From: Vibrio sp. CAU 1672
Lineage (GTDB): Bacteria > Pseudomonadota > Gammaproteobacteria > Enterobacterales > Vibrionaceae
Direction: 5' to 3'
NCBI RefSeq assembly: GCF_029223195.1
Contig: NZ_JARHUF010000004.1
Coordinates: 1-64,000, forward strand
Length of the DNA stretch: 64,000 nucleotides
Every line of letters begins with the position of its first letter. The first letter of the stretch is position 1. Shown here one piece after another: positions 1-8,307 of the stretch. A model generated the notes under the pieces. That model saw only the letters and a list, made by a program, of their open reading frames with translations, was not told the origin of the DNA and ran no database searches. The position numbers and the translations under genes are program-made.

Positions 1-735
1 ATTTGCTTACGGCGGAGAAAAGTTTTAAAGCAGGGATCAAGAGAAAGCAAAAGAAAGCGAATCGCAGTAATGCGTACCTTTCTCAAGTCCTTGCGGGGCA
101 AGGGGCTTCGTAATCTTGCCCTGGGTATCATGGCAAACACTGCCTACCGCCTGCATGGCTATAAAACCCGCTCGTTTACCTTGGCTTTCAACTGCTACGA
201 TAACGGGCGTTTTTCCTTCAGCACCACGGCCTCGCTTACCTTTTCTTCTGCCACCAACCAAAGCGTCATCAATTTCTATCACGCCTGAAAGCCTATATAG
301 GCTGTCTCTATGGCCCATTGCTGTTCTCAATTTACTCAAAATCAAACGAGCTGTTCGCCAGTTAACTTCAATGAGTTTACTTAGTCTTAGCGCTGAAATA
401 CTGCCTTTATCTGTCCCTAGAAAGTAGATAGCCCAGAACCACTTAGCTAACGGAATACGACTACCATGAAATAACGTATCAGCGATTACTGAGGTTTGCT
501 TATGACATTGGCTGCACTCATAGGTATTACGAGTGGTTACTTCATATCCATGATCACAACCACATCGAGGACAAACAAATCCGTTGGGCCATCTCATCTT
601 TTTGAGATGTTCTAAGCAATCAGATTCGGTTCCAAACTGCCGTTGCCATTCAAAAAAACTCGCTTCTGGCATTTTCATAGCATATTCCGCCTTTAGGTGT
701 GATTAATACTATAAATATAGGTCAAACTGACTCAA
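1..735 (-). mobile_element. Partial IS1595-family insertion sequence
   Basis: The segment carries a degraded IS1595-type transposase gene on the minus strand and continues past the left edge of the window. The right boundary is placed near 735 because the sequence at about 717-735 (minus strand, beginning GAGTCAGTTTGACC) sits just upstream of the transposase start, where a terminal inverted repeat is expected. The other end and any target duplication are not visible, so the boundary is an inference. Confidence 0.6.
37..678 (-). pseudogene. IS1595-family transposase, C-terminus disrupted
   Basis: The product of 213 residues has the start of an IS1595/IS1016-type DDE transposase. It shows an N-terminal zinc ribbon (CPRCGC near residue 36, CSQCHK near 55), then a helical region, then the first catalytic acidic patch EIDDALVGG near residue 135 followed by the basic GRRKGKRGRG stretch. 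Family members are usually about 300 residues. After the AMQAVGSVCHDT segment near residue 183 the reading frame no longer looks like the family, so a frameshift is likely; the open frame stops at position 37, before the window edge. The gene is therefore probably inactive. It lies downstream of, and in the same direction as, the integrase-linked gene at 757-1263, and probably landed in this accessory block as a separate event. Family assignment is firm; the exact position of the lesion is not. Confidence 0.75.
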
Positions 736-756
736 ATGCAGAGGCAAGTTTTTTTA

Positions 757-1263
757 TCAGAGGCTTCGCTCATTTTTAACCTGGGTTATCACTATGCCGT
801 TCACGGTGTCAATATCCGGAGGCGGATAATCACCTCTTCTTATCATCAGCGCGACCAAAACTTGCTCGCAGAGCTTGAGATGGTTCTCCCAGACACGCGC
901 ACGATTAACAAAACCCACCTCGCTTAGCAGGCAGTCGTAGTATTTTACCAAGCTCAGCGCTGGATAAGTGTCATGTAAGCTCACATCCGGCAGGAAGCGG
1001 CTGTCTCCGTAAACACAGCAGATGCGATACTGCGCCAAGGCAGCTTGAATCGACGGGTTCTTCTGCCAGCATTGCCATTTGAATGCGGCAAAATCAAACA
1101 ATCGCTGCTGGTTCTTCTGGCAAGCCAGTCCCGGAAACGGCATTGCCATCCCCATAAAGTCCTGCACCTCTTTTGAAAGATACCCCAGAGCGAATCGCTC
1201 AATGAGAGCTGGGGTATCTAAGATGTCTCTCGGCTGCATCACCAAAGTGTCATACTGTTTCAC
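757..1263 (-). CDS. Unknown protein coupled to the integrase gene
   Basis: This 168-residue protein is not recognised. It is soluble, with no signal peptide or membrane segment, and is rich in aromatic residues and cysteine (CCVYGDSRF near residue 82). Translation starts with GTG in a GTGA overlap with the integrase stop codon, a typical sign of translational coupling, so the two are almost certainly co-expressed and may act together. Position just downstream of a tyrosine integrase would suit an excisionase, a target-selection protein or a passenger, but no helix-turn-helix or other domain can be named from sequence alone. The IS1595 remnant begins about 20 bases past its stop codon. The reading frame is well supported by length and overlap; the function is unknown. 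Confidence 0.6.
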   Translation of the reverse strand: MKQYDTLVMQPRDILDTPALIERFALGYLSKEVQDFMGMAMPFPGLACQKNQQRLFDFAAFKWQCWQKNPSIQAALAQYRICCVYGDSRFLPDVSLHDTYPALSLVKYYDCLLSEVGFVNRARVWENHLKLCEQVLVALMIRRGDYPPPDIDTVNGIVITQVKNERSL

Positions 1264-2423
1264 GCAACCCCTCCTTTACGCATTAATTGACGGAAGGCGT
1301 GACCATCTTGTCTTGATGCGTTGGCGATATATGGCGCGTACACGTTGAACAAAAGCCGGGTGTCACTGTGGCCTAACATATGCGAAATATACAGCGGGTT
1401 TTCGTGTGCGGCGATGTGAAGTACCGCTGCGGTATGGCGGGTTTCATAGGGACGCCGGCGAGCGAGCCCGGCTTTTTTGAGCGTTGGGTACCAGAGGGTT
1501 TTACTCACGAAATGGGTATCAAGGGGCTTGCCCTGATGCGTAAACACAAAGGATGAGTCTTGTACTTGTTTGGCTTTGAGACGGGAGAATACTTCAAACA
1601 GCGTGTCGCACATTTTGAGCTCTCGACGTGACTTGGGTGTCTTGACATCGCCAAGTTCGCCATTGACCAGGTTTTGCCGGATCCGGATGAGGCGATGGTC
1701 AAAATCAATGTGCTCCCAATGCAGACCATGCACTTCACAGCTGCGCATCCCGGTCCAGAAACGCACCACAAAGTAGTCCCGCCACTGAGAAGGCACGGTG
1801 TCCAGAAAACGCTGAACTTCTTGTATGGTCATGGGGTGGGAGTCGGCGCGCTCCTCTTTCAGCGCTTTATAGCGGCGCAGCGGATAGGTAAATTGATGTT
1901 CATCGGCTGCAAGACTCAAAATAGCCACCAGCGGCCACAATATCCCGTTGATCCGGCGGTTGGACAGGGCTTTCTGACCGTTTTTACCGGGCGAGTTGAT
2001 GAGCGTTTCCCGAAAGAAGTCCACATTGGCCAGGGTAATTTCATTGATCAGCGTATTACCAAACCCCGGGATCAGGTAGCGATCTAACGTGTTGCGCACC
2101 GTGCCCTGATAGCTGCTTTTCCATTTGGCTTTTTGCCGGTCAAACCATTCGTTGGCGTAACTGTCGAAAAACGGGTACAGGCGGTCGGGGTGTTTTTGCC
2201 GCTGCAGCGCTTCGAACTGCGCGACTTTTTTGCTGTGTGGAAAATAATCGCGGTACTGAAACGTGCCGAGCGCAATTTCGGCGTTCATTTGCTTGAGGGT
2301 GGCTTGCGCCAGTCTGAGGTTTTTCGGCGTTGCCATCTGTTTGGTGCCTTCACGAAAACGGCGACCGTACAAATGCAGATCGAACTGAATGCGCCCGTTG
2401 GGGCGGATGCGAATGTGAGCCAT
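1260..2423 (-). CDS. Phage-type tyrosine recombinase (integrase)
   Basis: A site-specific recombinase of the lambda integrase family, expected to integrate or excise the surrounding mobile element. The N-terminal ~60 residues look like an Arm DNA-binding domain (RPNGRIQFDLHLYGRRFREGT). A SAM-like core-binding domain follows (residues ~90-200), then the catalytic domain with Arg in TGMRSCEV, Lys in KTPKSRR, the box YETRHTAA (first His of the usual HxxR replaced by Tyr), His in HMLGHSD and the Tyr nucleophile in FNVYAPY. The start at 2423 was chosen over upstream ATGs because GGAGG lies 5 bases before it; this gives 387 residues, normal for the family. Its stop overlaps the next gene by four bases. 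It is separated by about 250 bp from the four-gene recombinase operon to its right. Confidence 0.9.
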   Translation of the reverse strand: MAHIRIRPNGRIQFDLHLYGRRFREGTKQMATPKNLRLAQATLKQMNAEIALGTFQYRDYFPHSKKVAQFEALQRQKHPDRLYPFFDSYANEWFDRQKAKWKSSYQGTVRNTLDRYLIPGFGNTLINEITLANVDFFRETLINSPGKNGQKALSNRRINGILWPLVAILSLAADEHQFTYPLRRYKALKEERADSHPMTIQEVQRFLDTVPSQWRDYFVVRFWTGMRSCEVHGLHWEHIDFDHRLIRIRQNLVNGELGDVKTPKSRRELKMCDTLFEVFSRLKAKQVQDSSFVFTHQGKPLDTHFVSKTLWYPTLKKAGLARRRPYETRHTAAVLHIAAHENPLYISHMLGHSDTRLLFNVYAPYIANASRQDGHAFRQLMRKGGVA

Positions 2424-2673
2424 AATGGCCTCCATCAGTGTGGGATCCATAAATAGATCTGTCCCTGACCGATGGAATTCGCTAGAATTGTGCCATCGGC
2501 TGGGTCGGGTTTAACGTCCTCGCAGCCGGTACGGGGTAGGGAGGTTGCCGCCTTCCTATCCCAACTGCTTATCTGATTAACCAATAATACTCAAATGGTT
2601 ACTATTGGTTAAAATCTCACCTTTCAATATAGTGCATACTGTTTCTTTGTCCAGTGTTTTTTTTGTTTTCTCC
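2424..2673. other. Intergenic region with two inverted repeats
   Basis: This 250-bp gap between the clamp-like gene and the integrase contains CCGATGG at 2470-2476 answered by CCATCGG near 2492-2498. It also holds a perfect 10-bp inverted repeat, TTAACCAATA (2577-2586) and TATTGGTTAA (2603-2612), with a 16-base spacer. It probably holds the integrase promoter. The repeats could be a terminator without a U-tract, an operator or a recombinase-binding site. Confidence 0.45.
2577..2612. repeat. Perfect 10-bp inverted repeat downstream of the recombinase operon
   Basis: TTAACCAATA and its exact reverse complement TATTGGTTAA flank 16 bases, within which AATGGTTAC partly repeats the arm sequence. 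It lies about 60 bp past the end of the four-gene operon. Symmetric A/T-rich arms of this size are typical of tyrosine recombinase core sites as well as hairpins, so an attachment-site role is possible but not shown. Confidence 0.5.
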
Positions 2674-3960
2674 TCAATACTCGTCATCATCGTCAAAAGT
2701 AAATAAATCGCCTTGTGGCTCTGGCGGAGTGGTTGAGGTGTTTCCCTGTTTTGTCTCAATACTGTCAATCATTGCCAACACTTTTTTCAGGTGACGTTCG
2801 TCTTTTTCGATGGCAATGGTGTCATACGGCAGTTTCTCTTCCAGGGAATAGTACACACCCAACTTTAGCTCGCCGTGTGAAGTTTCAAAAATGTCGATTC
2901 GGGTCTTTTTGGCGTCTAACGAGTTTTTGATCTTGATGTTCTCTAAATCACGCGGTGAGAAACGAAACAGTGAGCCGGCATGAGGTTCGCTTTGACCGAC
3001 TTCAAACACATGAATGGGATGCACAAACTCATAAGGGTCGGTCAGCACCGCAATCGCCGCTTGGTTCTCGCCTAAATAAAGCAGGGCATCATTGGCTTTT
3101 TTGATCCGCCCGTAATTTTTAAAGCAATGTTCGAGTTCTTTTTTAAACGCGAACAGGTTCAGAGCGACATACATTAACGTGCGTATCGGATCGGGCTTTT
3201 TCTGGTAGAACGCTTCGACCCCCGCTATCGAGCAGGTCAAGGTACATTCTGGCGCTTTGAAGGTGACCGTCTCGCCTTGTTGAGCGATTTCAATCTCATT
3301 ACCACTGGTGATGCGACAAAGCTCGGTCATTTGCTTCGTGGTCTCGGGCGTTAAAACCAGTGAGACGGGCAGGGTTAAGTCCCGAGGCAGCGATTTATCT
3401 TCGACTTCGCCTTGACGCTGAATTCGGAGGTGCTGTTTTTCCTTATTCAGCTCTAGGAACTCAAAGGGAACGTTTTCTTGCGCTTCGTATACGATGCGCT
3501 CGATGGTGGCTTTCGATGCGGTGGTGGTGGGGCGGTGCTGATTATCCGCCAAATAGTTCAAATGATCATCGGATGCATCCCCGCACTGACACCGGCGCAG
3601 CGCTGCCGTTTGATATTGATCTTTGGCAAGCGCGGTCGTATCGACTAATTCCACGAACATGGTTCCAGAGGCGTTGATGTCGAATTCCAGTTCGATGTCT
3701 TGGTCTTCGATAAAATAATGGATGAGCTGTTTCGCGAAGCTGCCATCAATGGAGAACTGTTTGTCTTTTAGACCCGTCGAGCGCTTATCCAGGATCAACG
3801 GATACTCGGAACAAAAGGGAGATTGCCCGCAGATAAAGGTGATAGTGTTCGCCGTTTTATTAGTGAGTACGGTCACCACACAATCGGCATAGTGCGTATC
3901 GATACGCTCTGACAAGGTTTGAAGAAGCGGGCGTTTACTGGCTGGAATGATGATGTTCAT
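2674..3960 (-). CDS. Sliding-clamp-like (DnaN-like) protein of a recombinase operon
   Basis: This 428-residue product is read here as a divergent DNA polymerase III beta-clamp-like protein. Three successive segments follow the clamp domain pattern. Residues 1-115 open like DnaN (MNIIIPASKRPLLQTL) and have an FSIDGSFAKQLIHYF segment followed by alternating DIELEFD strands. Residues ~150-270 contain LPVSLVLTPETTKQMTEL, then EIEIAQQGETVTF, then CTLTCSIAGVEAFYQKKP, matching the domain 2 order ending at the R/K-x-P turn. Residues ~275-400 include FAFKKELEHCF and GENQAAIAV, which parallels the SENQLKITA region of E. coli DnaN. The tail is acidic and contains QGDLFTF, close to the clamp-binding consensus QxxLF. 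The start overlaps the stop of the 930-residue recombinase gene by four bases. Homology is judged by eye only; it could instead be an unrelated beta-rich protein. Chromosomal dnaN is not expected here, so this would be an extra, element-borne copy. Confidence 0.5.
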   Translation of the reverse strand: MNIIIPASKRPLLQTLSERIDTHYADCVVTVLTNKTANTITFICGQSPFCSEYPLILDKRSTGLKDKQFSIDGSFAKQLIHYFIEDQDIELEFDINASGTMFVELVDTTALAKDQYQTAALRRCQCGDASDDHLNYLADNQHRPTTTASKATIERIVYEAQENVPFEFLELNKEKQHLRIQRQGEVEDKSLPRDLTLPVSLVLTPETTKQMTELCRITSGNEIEIAQQGETVTFKAPECTLTCSIAGVEAFYQKKPDPIRTLMYVALNLFAFKKELEHCFKNYGRIKKANDALLYLGENQAAIAVLTDPYEFVHPIHVFEVGQSEPHAGSLFRFSPRDLENIKIKNSLDAKKTRIDIFETSHGELKLGVYYSLEEKLPYDTIAIEKDERHLKKVLAMIDSIETKQGNTSTTPPEPQGDLFTFDDDDEY

Positions 3961-6749
3961 GATGTGACCTTCTGCAGTGACATTGATTCGATAAATTGTT
4001 GTGTGAACGTGAGAACCGGCTTGGAAAGTGGCAACTTAGGCGTCAGAACGATAGTGAGCGATGTCTGGCCTAATGGGTGCTGAGTGACGTGAACGGTTTC
4101 TTTGCCTTGGACATAATGCTGCTCAAGCAGGGCCATTTGCCGAGCTCGGTTGAGTTTTCGATTCACCGCGAGCTCGAAGTGACAAGTTAACCATCGCCAT
4201 TCTTTGTGCCGAAAAGCGGCCGCAAAAGCGCGCGCATTTTTCAGGTTGCAGGCCATCGTCATTTGAAGCGAGCACCCATCGCCCGATAATTCAATCGGAG
4301 GGAGCTGACGAAAGGCGGTGCGCTGCTTTTTATCGATGGGTTGAATATCATGTTGACAGCCCTGGCTCCAGATTTGACTGAGCGCGGCGAGATCGAGCGA
4401 TTGATTGACCATCATGGTTTTAAAGAGAAAACCGAGTAACGTGTCGGTGCTGGTGTGAATAGAGCGCTGCCAATCTCTATAATGATCGGGCGGTGGGACC
4501 TCTTTGGGTACTGGCGGTTTGCCCAAAATGGCGGCGCGCAAGTCGGCGTCCGTGAGTGTAATGGTCTGACTGCGTTTTTCACCCAGGGTTTTCTGAGCGT
4601 ACTCGGGGCTTAGCTGTATCAGGCGTCTGGATAAATCATTGGATTGCGGGGACAGTCCCATCAGATACCGGAGCTCTGAGTGCGTATAGTCTCTGGCAAT
4701 GTACGGTTGGTGCGCCTGACTGATGATCGGAAGGAGCCAGTCAATGTCGTGTAAGTAAGACCATCGGGTCGTTGAATAATGGGTGTGACCAATCTGCTTG
4801 CAGACTTCATCAAAGAAAATGCCATCGTTCACTTCACTGAGTTCTCGTCCTTCCAGCCAGTAGTTGAATCGGGTGGCAATAACGCTATCCGACATGACTT
4901 CCTTTTCCAGACGTGTGTCCCCTCGGGCTTGCGCCGGTGTGCGGCTGACAAAATGCAGCACCTGGAGCATCAACATATGCACGCCGGAATGACGAAGATG
5001 ATGAAACTTCATCTGCGTACCGAAGCGCATTTTTAGGGCTCGAGTGATCGGGACGAAGTAATAGAGCTGTCGGGAATGGTATTTTTCTCCTTTAAATCCT
5101 AATAGCGGGCTTTCCGGGGGATCGTCTTTTTTGATGGTTAAGAGTTCCTGGAACAGTGTGCGATACTGCTTGGGAATGGTGGTATACACCGTGCGAGACT
5201 GACCGTTTTTGGTTCGCCCTTCTGTGGTATTCGTGATGGCCAATGTCAGTAGCCCTGTTTTGGGCACAAATTGAATATCTTGGCAACGTAGGCGCAGGAC
5301 TTCACCCCGACGAAGCATGCCGAAAAAGCCCAGAAGCGTGGCCATGACAGCAAATAAACTGCGAAAAGGGTGCGTGGTATTGGTGACGATCAACGTGTGG
5401 ATGAGGGTATCGAACTGCGCCAGCGTCAAACGAGCCGGACTCACCGAAGCCGGCATGGTCGGTGGCGCGAACAGCGTCAGATCAAGGCTGTCCGTTTGCT
5501 CCTGAATACTGAGATAGCGCAGAAAATACACAAAGTTCTGTTGGTGAGACTCCGTCGTGAGCGAGTCATAGCCCGTCTGAGCCCAGACGTTGATCGCTTC
5601 TTCGTTAATGGCGTCCGAATAGGATAACGGATAGGCTTCCAGCACACTGGTCAGGCGGGTGTATTTTTTGATGGTGTTGGTGGCCAGCTCCGGTTTTTTC
5701 ACCCCGCCCTCTGTGATCAACTGATGTGTATAGTCATACAACAAACGTGGTAACAGGTTCTTCTCGTTCTGGGTGGGCGCGCCGGGGAGTGGTTTTGACG
5801 AGGAAGACGCTTTGATCAAATCGAGATGAGGCCAATGTGGTTTGCCGTTGGATGGCGTCAAGTGTTCAAACCAGTTGATGTCCCAGTCAATCGCATAAAT
5901 ATCGGATGGCTTGAGCGGCGAGGTTTGCTGCTCGCGGATTAGACTGACATGCCGTTCAGGGACAGCGAGATCTTTGATGAAAAGTGGGGGTAAGCGATGA
6001 CGGACATACCAGCTGATCTGAAACCGTCGTGACCATTTGAGCCGATCCGCGGGTGGCAGCGCATGGCTATGTAACCATTGCGTCAGTTGCTGATGAAGGT
6101 GGTGTTCGCTCAGCGGATCGGGGGATTGCGCATAATAATCACTGAGTAACCGATAGCTCATCAGTGGGAGATGATAATGAGTATAACGACACTCCTCTTT
6201 GCCCGATTTTCGGTGGCGCACCCGAAGACGGGGCACAGCGTTTTCCGAGATCATCGAGGTGGGATCGCTTAATAATTGAGAAATGTGATGCAATGACAAG
6301 GGGGCAACCTCAAAACCAATCATCAGGGCGATGAACGCTGGAGAAAGTTCGCCTCGAGTGATCAAGTACTGCGCTTTTTGTTGCTGATAGCGGCTAAATA
6401 CCTGCTTGGCGAGTTGTGACTCGCCGGCAATGGATTCAAACCACGCATACTCTGTGTCTTGAATGCCAGGCTGATGTTCTTTAGGCAGTGTCCAATGGCA
6501 GGCATCCTGAAGATAAAACAAGATATCGTTAAGGGCTTGCTGGTAGTGTTTTTGTTTGCCGGTAGGGACGATTTTTATCTGCTTTTTAATCGGCTCAATA
6601 TCGGTTTTACTGAGTGAACGAGTTTTATGGTCAACAATGTGCCAGCGATTAAGCACCCAGACCAACTCTTCCAGTGCAGAGCATGCTTGTCCGGATTGTG
6701 CAAAGTGATAGTGTATGGACTCTGCAAGGGCTTGAATGAATTTAGACAT
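3957..6749 (-). CDS. Very large tyrosine recombinase (930 aa)
   Basis: A site-specific recombinase of unusual length. Residues ~330-440 look like an N-terminal core-binding (SAM-like) domain. The catalytic domain lies at about 460-670, with Arg in GMLRRGEVLRL (~480), Lys in RTKNGQSRTV, the box HHLRHSG (~583), His in IGHTHYSTT and a plausible Tyr nucleophile in WSYLHDIDW (~665). All five expected catalytic positions are therefore present. The ~330 residues before and ~265 after the core are not recognised. The gene overlaps the upstream 516-residue gene by eight bases and the downstream clamp-like gene by four, so the operon is translated as a unit. Paired or triple recombinases are known from Tn554-type and SE-type elements; membership in either is not established here. 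Confidence 0.8.
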   Translation of the reverse strand: MSKFIQALAESIHYHFAQSGQACSALEELVWVLNRWHIVDHKTRSLSKTDIEPIKKQIKIVPTGKQKHYQQALNDILFYLQDACHWTLPKEHQPGIQDTEYAWFESIAGESQLAKQVFSRYQQQKAQYLITRGELSPAFIALMIGFEVAPLSLHHISQLLSDPTSMISENAVPRLRVRHRKSGKEECRYTHYHLPLMSYRLLSDYYAQSPDPLSEHHLHQQLTQWLHSHALPPADRLKWSRRFQISWYVRHRLPPLFIKDLAVPERHVSLIREQQTSPLKPSDIYAIDWDINWFEHLTPSNGKPHWPHLDLIKASSSSKPLPGAPTQNEKNLLPRLLYDYTHQLITEGGVKKPELATNTIKKYTRLTSVLEAYPLSYSDAINEEAINVWAQTGYDSLTTESHQQNFVYFLRYLSIQEQTDSLDLTLFAPPTMPASVSPARLTLAQFDTLIHTLIVTNTTHPFRSLFAVMATLLGFFGMLRRGEVLRLRCQDIQFVPKTGLLTLAITNTTEGRTKNGQSRTVYTTIPKQYRTLFQELLTIKKDDPPESPLLGFKGEKYHSRQLYYFVPITRALKMRFGTQMKFHHLRHSGVHMLMLQVLHFVSRTPAQARGDTRLEKEVMSDSVIATRFNYWLEGRELSEVNDGIFFDEVCKQIGHTHYSTTRWSYLHDIDWLLPIISQAHQPYIARDYTHSELRYLMGLSPQSNDLSRRLIQLSPEYAQKTLGEKRSQTITLTDADLRAAILGKPPVPKEVPPPDHYRDWQRSIHTSTDTLLGFLFKTMMVNQSLDLAALSQIWSQGCQHDIQPIDKKQRTAFRQLPPIELSGDGCSLQMTMACNLKNARAFAAAFRHKEWRWLTCHFELAVNRKLNRARQMALLEQHYVQGKETVHVTQHPLGQTSLTIVLTPKLPLSKPVLTFTQQFIESMSLQKVTS

Positions 6750-8292
6750 ACGTAAACTCCTGCAGTCCCAGCCTTTCAGCGTACTGGTTGAGATAGGCTT
6801 TCATCGCATCAAAGGTCTCTGGAAAGATCATATCGCTGCCCAAATGTTCGCCGAGATTTTCGTGCCCCATCAGACGGTCGATGTCCTGGTCGAGCAATCG
6901 AGTCGAGGAGACATTATTGACAGCACTTTGGGCAAAGAAGTGACGTAGCTGGTAGGGCACAATGCCAGGCCAGTGCTGATGCATAAACTGGTGTAAGGCA
7001 CAGTTGGATAATCGGTAAGGCTGGCCATGGTCGTCGAGGCAGAACCACATTTCGTCTAAGGTTGGGTGGGTTCCCCACATAGAGAGTACTGCCGATTGAA
7101 GCGCTCGGTAGTGCTGGATTTCACGCTGGAGATAGTCACAAAGGATGACTTGTCGCAGTCGTCCTTTGTCTTTGACAAACACCATGTCGTCCCCCCAATA
7201 GTATTGCGCCAAAATGCTGATCCCATGCGTAGGGCGCGTCCCCGTCAGTACAATGAAAAGTAACGCCAGGCGATAGGTCGCGCTATTGTAATAGGCTGCC
7301 CACCGGTTTTTATTGGCGGGCTGATCGGGTTTTAGGGCGCTGACATGCGCAAACAGGCGAGCAAAGAAACGAATGACGGCATTTTCCTCCAGGTAGCGTT
7401 GACTGCCTAATGGGATGGCGGGACTGCGGATACTTTGCTGAGTCCCATTGGACGTATCTAAAACGGTCTGAGCGATCCGCCCAGATTGAGTGAGGTACGG
7501 AGCCATCTTGGGATGCTCTGCGATCAGGTTGATGGCGTGCTGGCCGATAAAGACGTCAAAGTGTGGCGATAACTTGGCATTACGGGCCGCTCGTACGAGT
7601 CGCGACAAGTAGCGGTTATAGGCATCAAACAGCTTGTACCGAACCCGATCACTGTCGCTGCGCTGATAAGTGTCGGCGTGTTTATGATGCTTTCGGTTAG
7701 GAGACACAATCTGAGCGCGAGGGATAGGGGTAAGGGTATTGTCAACCTGGGCGCAATCAATCAGATATTGATGAAAGGTGTCTTTTCTTACTCGCGGATA
7801 ATCATTCAGTGACTCCGGCGTTCGCCATTTTTTGTTCATGATCTGAAACAGGCGGACTTTAGTTTTCGGTCGTAGGAAGGGGGTCTTATAACTTTGCGCT
7901 CTGATGAATGGCTGGAAAAAAGCATTGAGGTAGGTCGGGAGTGGTTGCCATAAGTAATGCGTCTTCTTTCCGTCATGATAACTATGTGCGTATTCCGCCC
8001 ATGAGAGCGCGCCATCTTTGTAGGTACGAAAGACATGTTCCCGACACGGTGCTGATCCGGAGATTTTTACAAAATCGGGGATATTACTGGGTTGATGGAT
8101 GTCGGGCCAGGTTTGAGTCAGCCAAAGAAACAATGCGACCACCGTCATGGCTGGGCGGTCCTTGGGATCTTCCCGAGCCAGTCTGCGCAGCATAATGGCC
8201 AGTGTTGTCGCATGAGCCAGCGCATCCGGATAACATCCGCCAGCGTTCTTTTGGCGGTTTTCGCGAGCTAAATGTTGAAAGGTCATCATCAC
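6742..8292 (-). CDS. Tyrosine-recombinase-fold protein, catalytic Tyr apparently missing
   Basis: This 516-residue protein has the layout of a lambda-type recombinase in its C-terminal half: Arg in LTGTRPTHGIS (~352), a Lys-rich turn VKDKGRLRQV, the box YQLRHFFAQS (~450; the first His of HxxR is replaced by Tyr) and His in RLMGHENLGEHLG (~479). Where the nucleophilic tyrosine should follow, the sequence reads GSDMIFPETF, with Phe at the expected place. It may therefore be a non-catalytic partner of the 930-residue recombinase, as described for the Tfp proteins of strand-biased circularising elements in Vibrio. A nearby tyrosine (AYLNQY) could still act. The frame opens with GTG-ATG-ATG; GGAG lies 6 bases before the GTG. 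It is 15 bp downstream of the first operon gene and overlaps the next one by eight bases. Confidence 0.7.
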   Translation of the reverse strand: MMMTFQHLARENRQKNAGGCYPDALAHATTLAIMLRRLAREDPKDRPAMTVVALFLWLTQTWPDIHQPSNIPDFVKISGSAPCREHVFRTYKDGALSWAEYAHSYHDGKKTHYLWQPLPTYLNAFFQPFIRAQSYKTPFLRPKTKVRLFQIMNKKWRTPESLNDYPRVRKDTFHQYLIDCAQVDNTLTPIPRAQIVSPNRKHHKHADTYQRSDSDRVRYKLFDAYNRYLSRLVRAARNAKLSPHFDVFIGQHAINLIAEHPKMAPYLTQSGRIAQTVLDTSNGTQQSIRSPAIPLGSQRYLEENAVIRFFARLFAHVSALKPDQPANKNRWAAYYNSATYRLALLFIVLTGTRPTHGISILAQYYWGDDMVFVKDKGRLRQVILCDYLQREIQHYRALQSAVLSMWGTHPTLDEMWFCLDDHGQPYRLSNCALHQFMHQHWPGIVPYQLRHFFAQSAVNNVSSTRLLDQDIDRLMGHENLGEHLGSDMIFPETFDAMKAYLNQYAERLGLQEFTYV

Positions 8293-8307
8293 GGCTTTCT
8301 CCTTTGT

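Noticed and set aside
70..427. Plus-strand open frames inside the IS1595 transposase region
   Set aside because: They are antisense to a clear transposase reading frame, have no family features and no ribosome-binding sites.
2577..2768. Minus-strand 63-codon open frame between the clamp-like gene and the integrase
   Set aside because: It overlaps the end of the clamp-like gene in another frame and covers the inverted repeat; no ribosome-binding site or family match.
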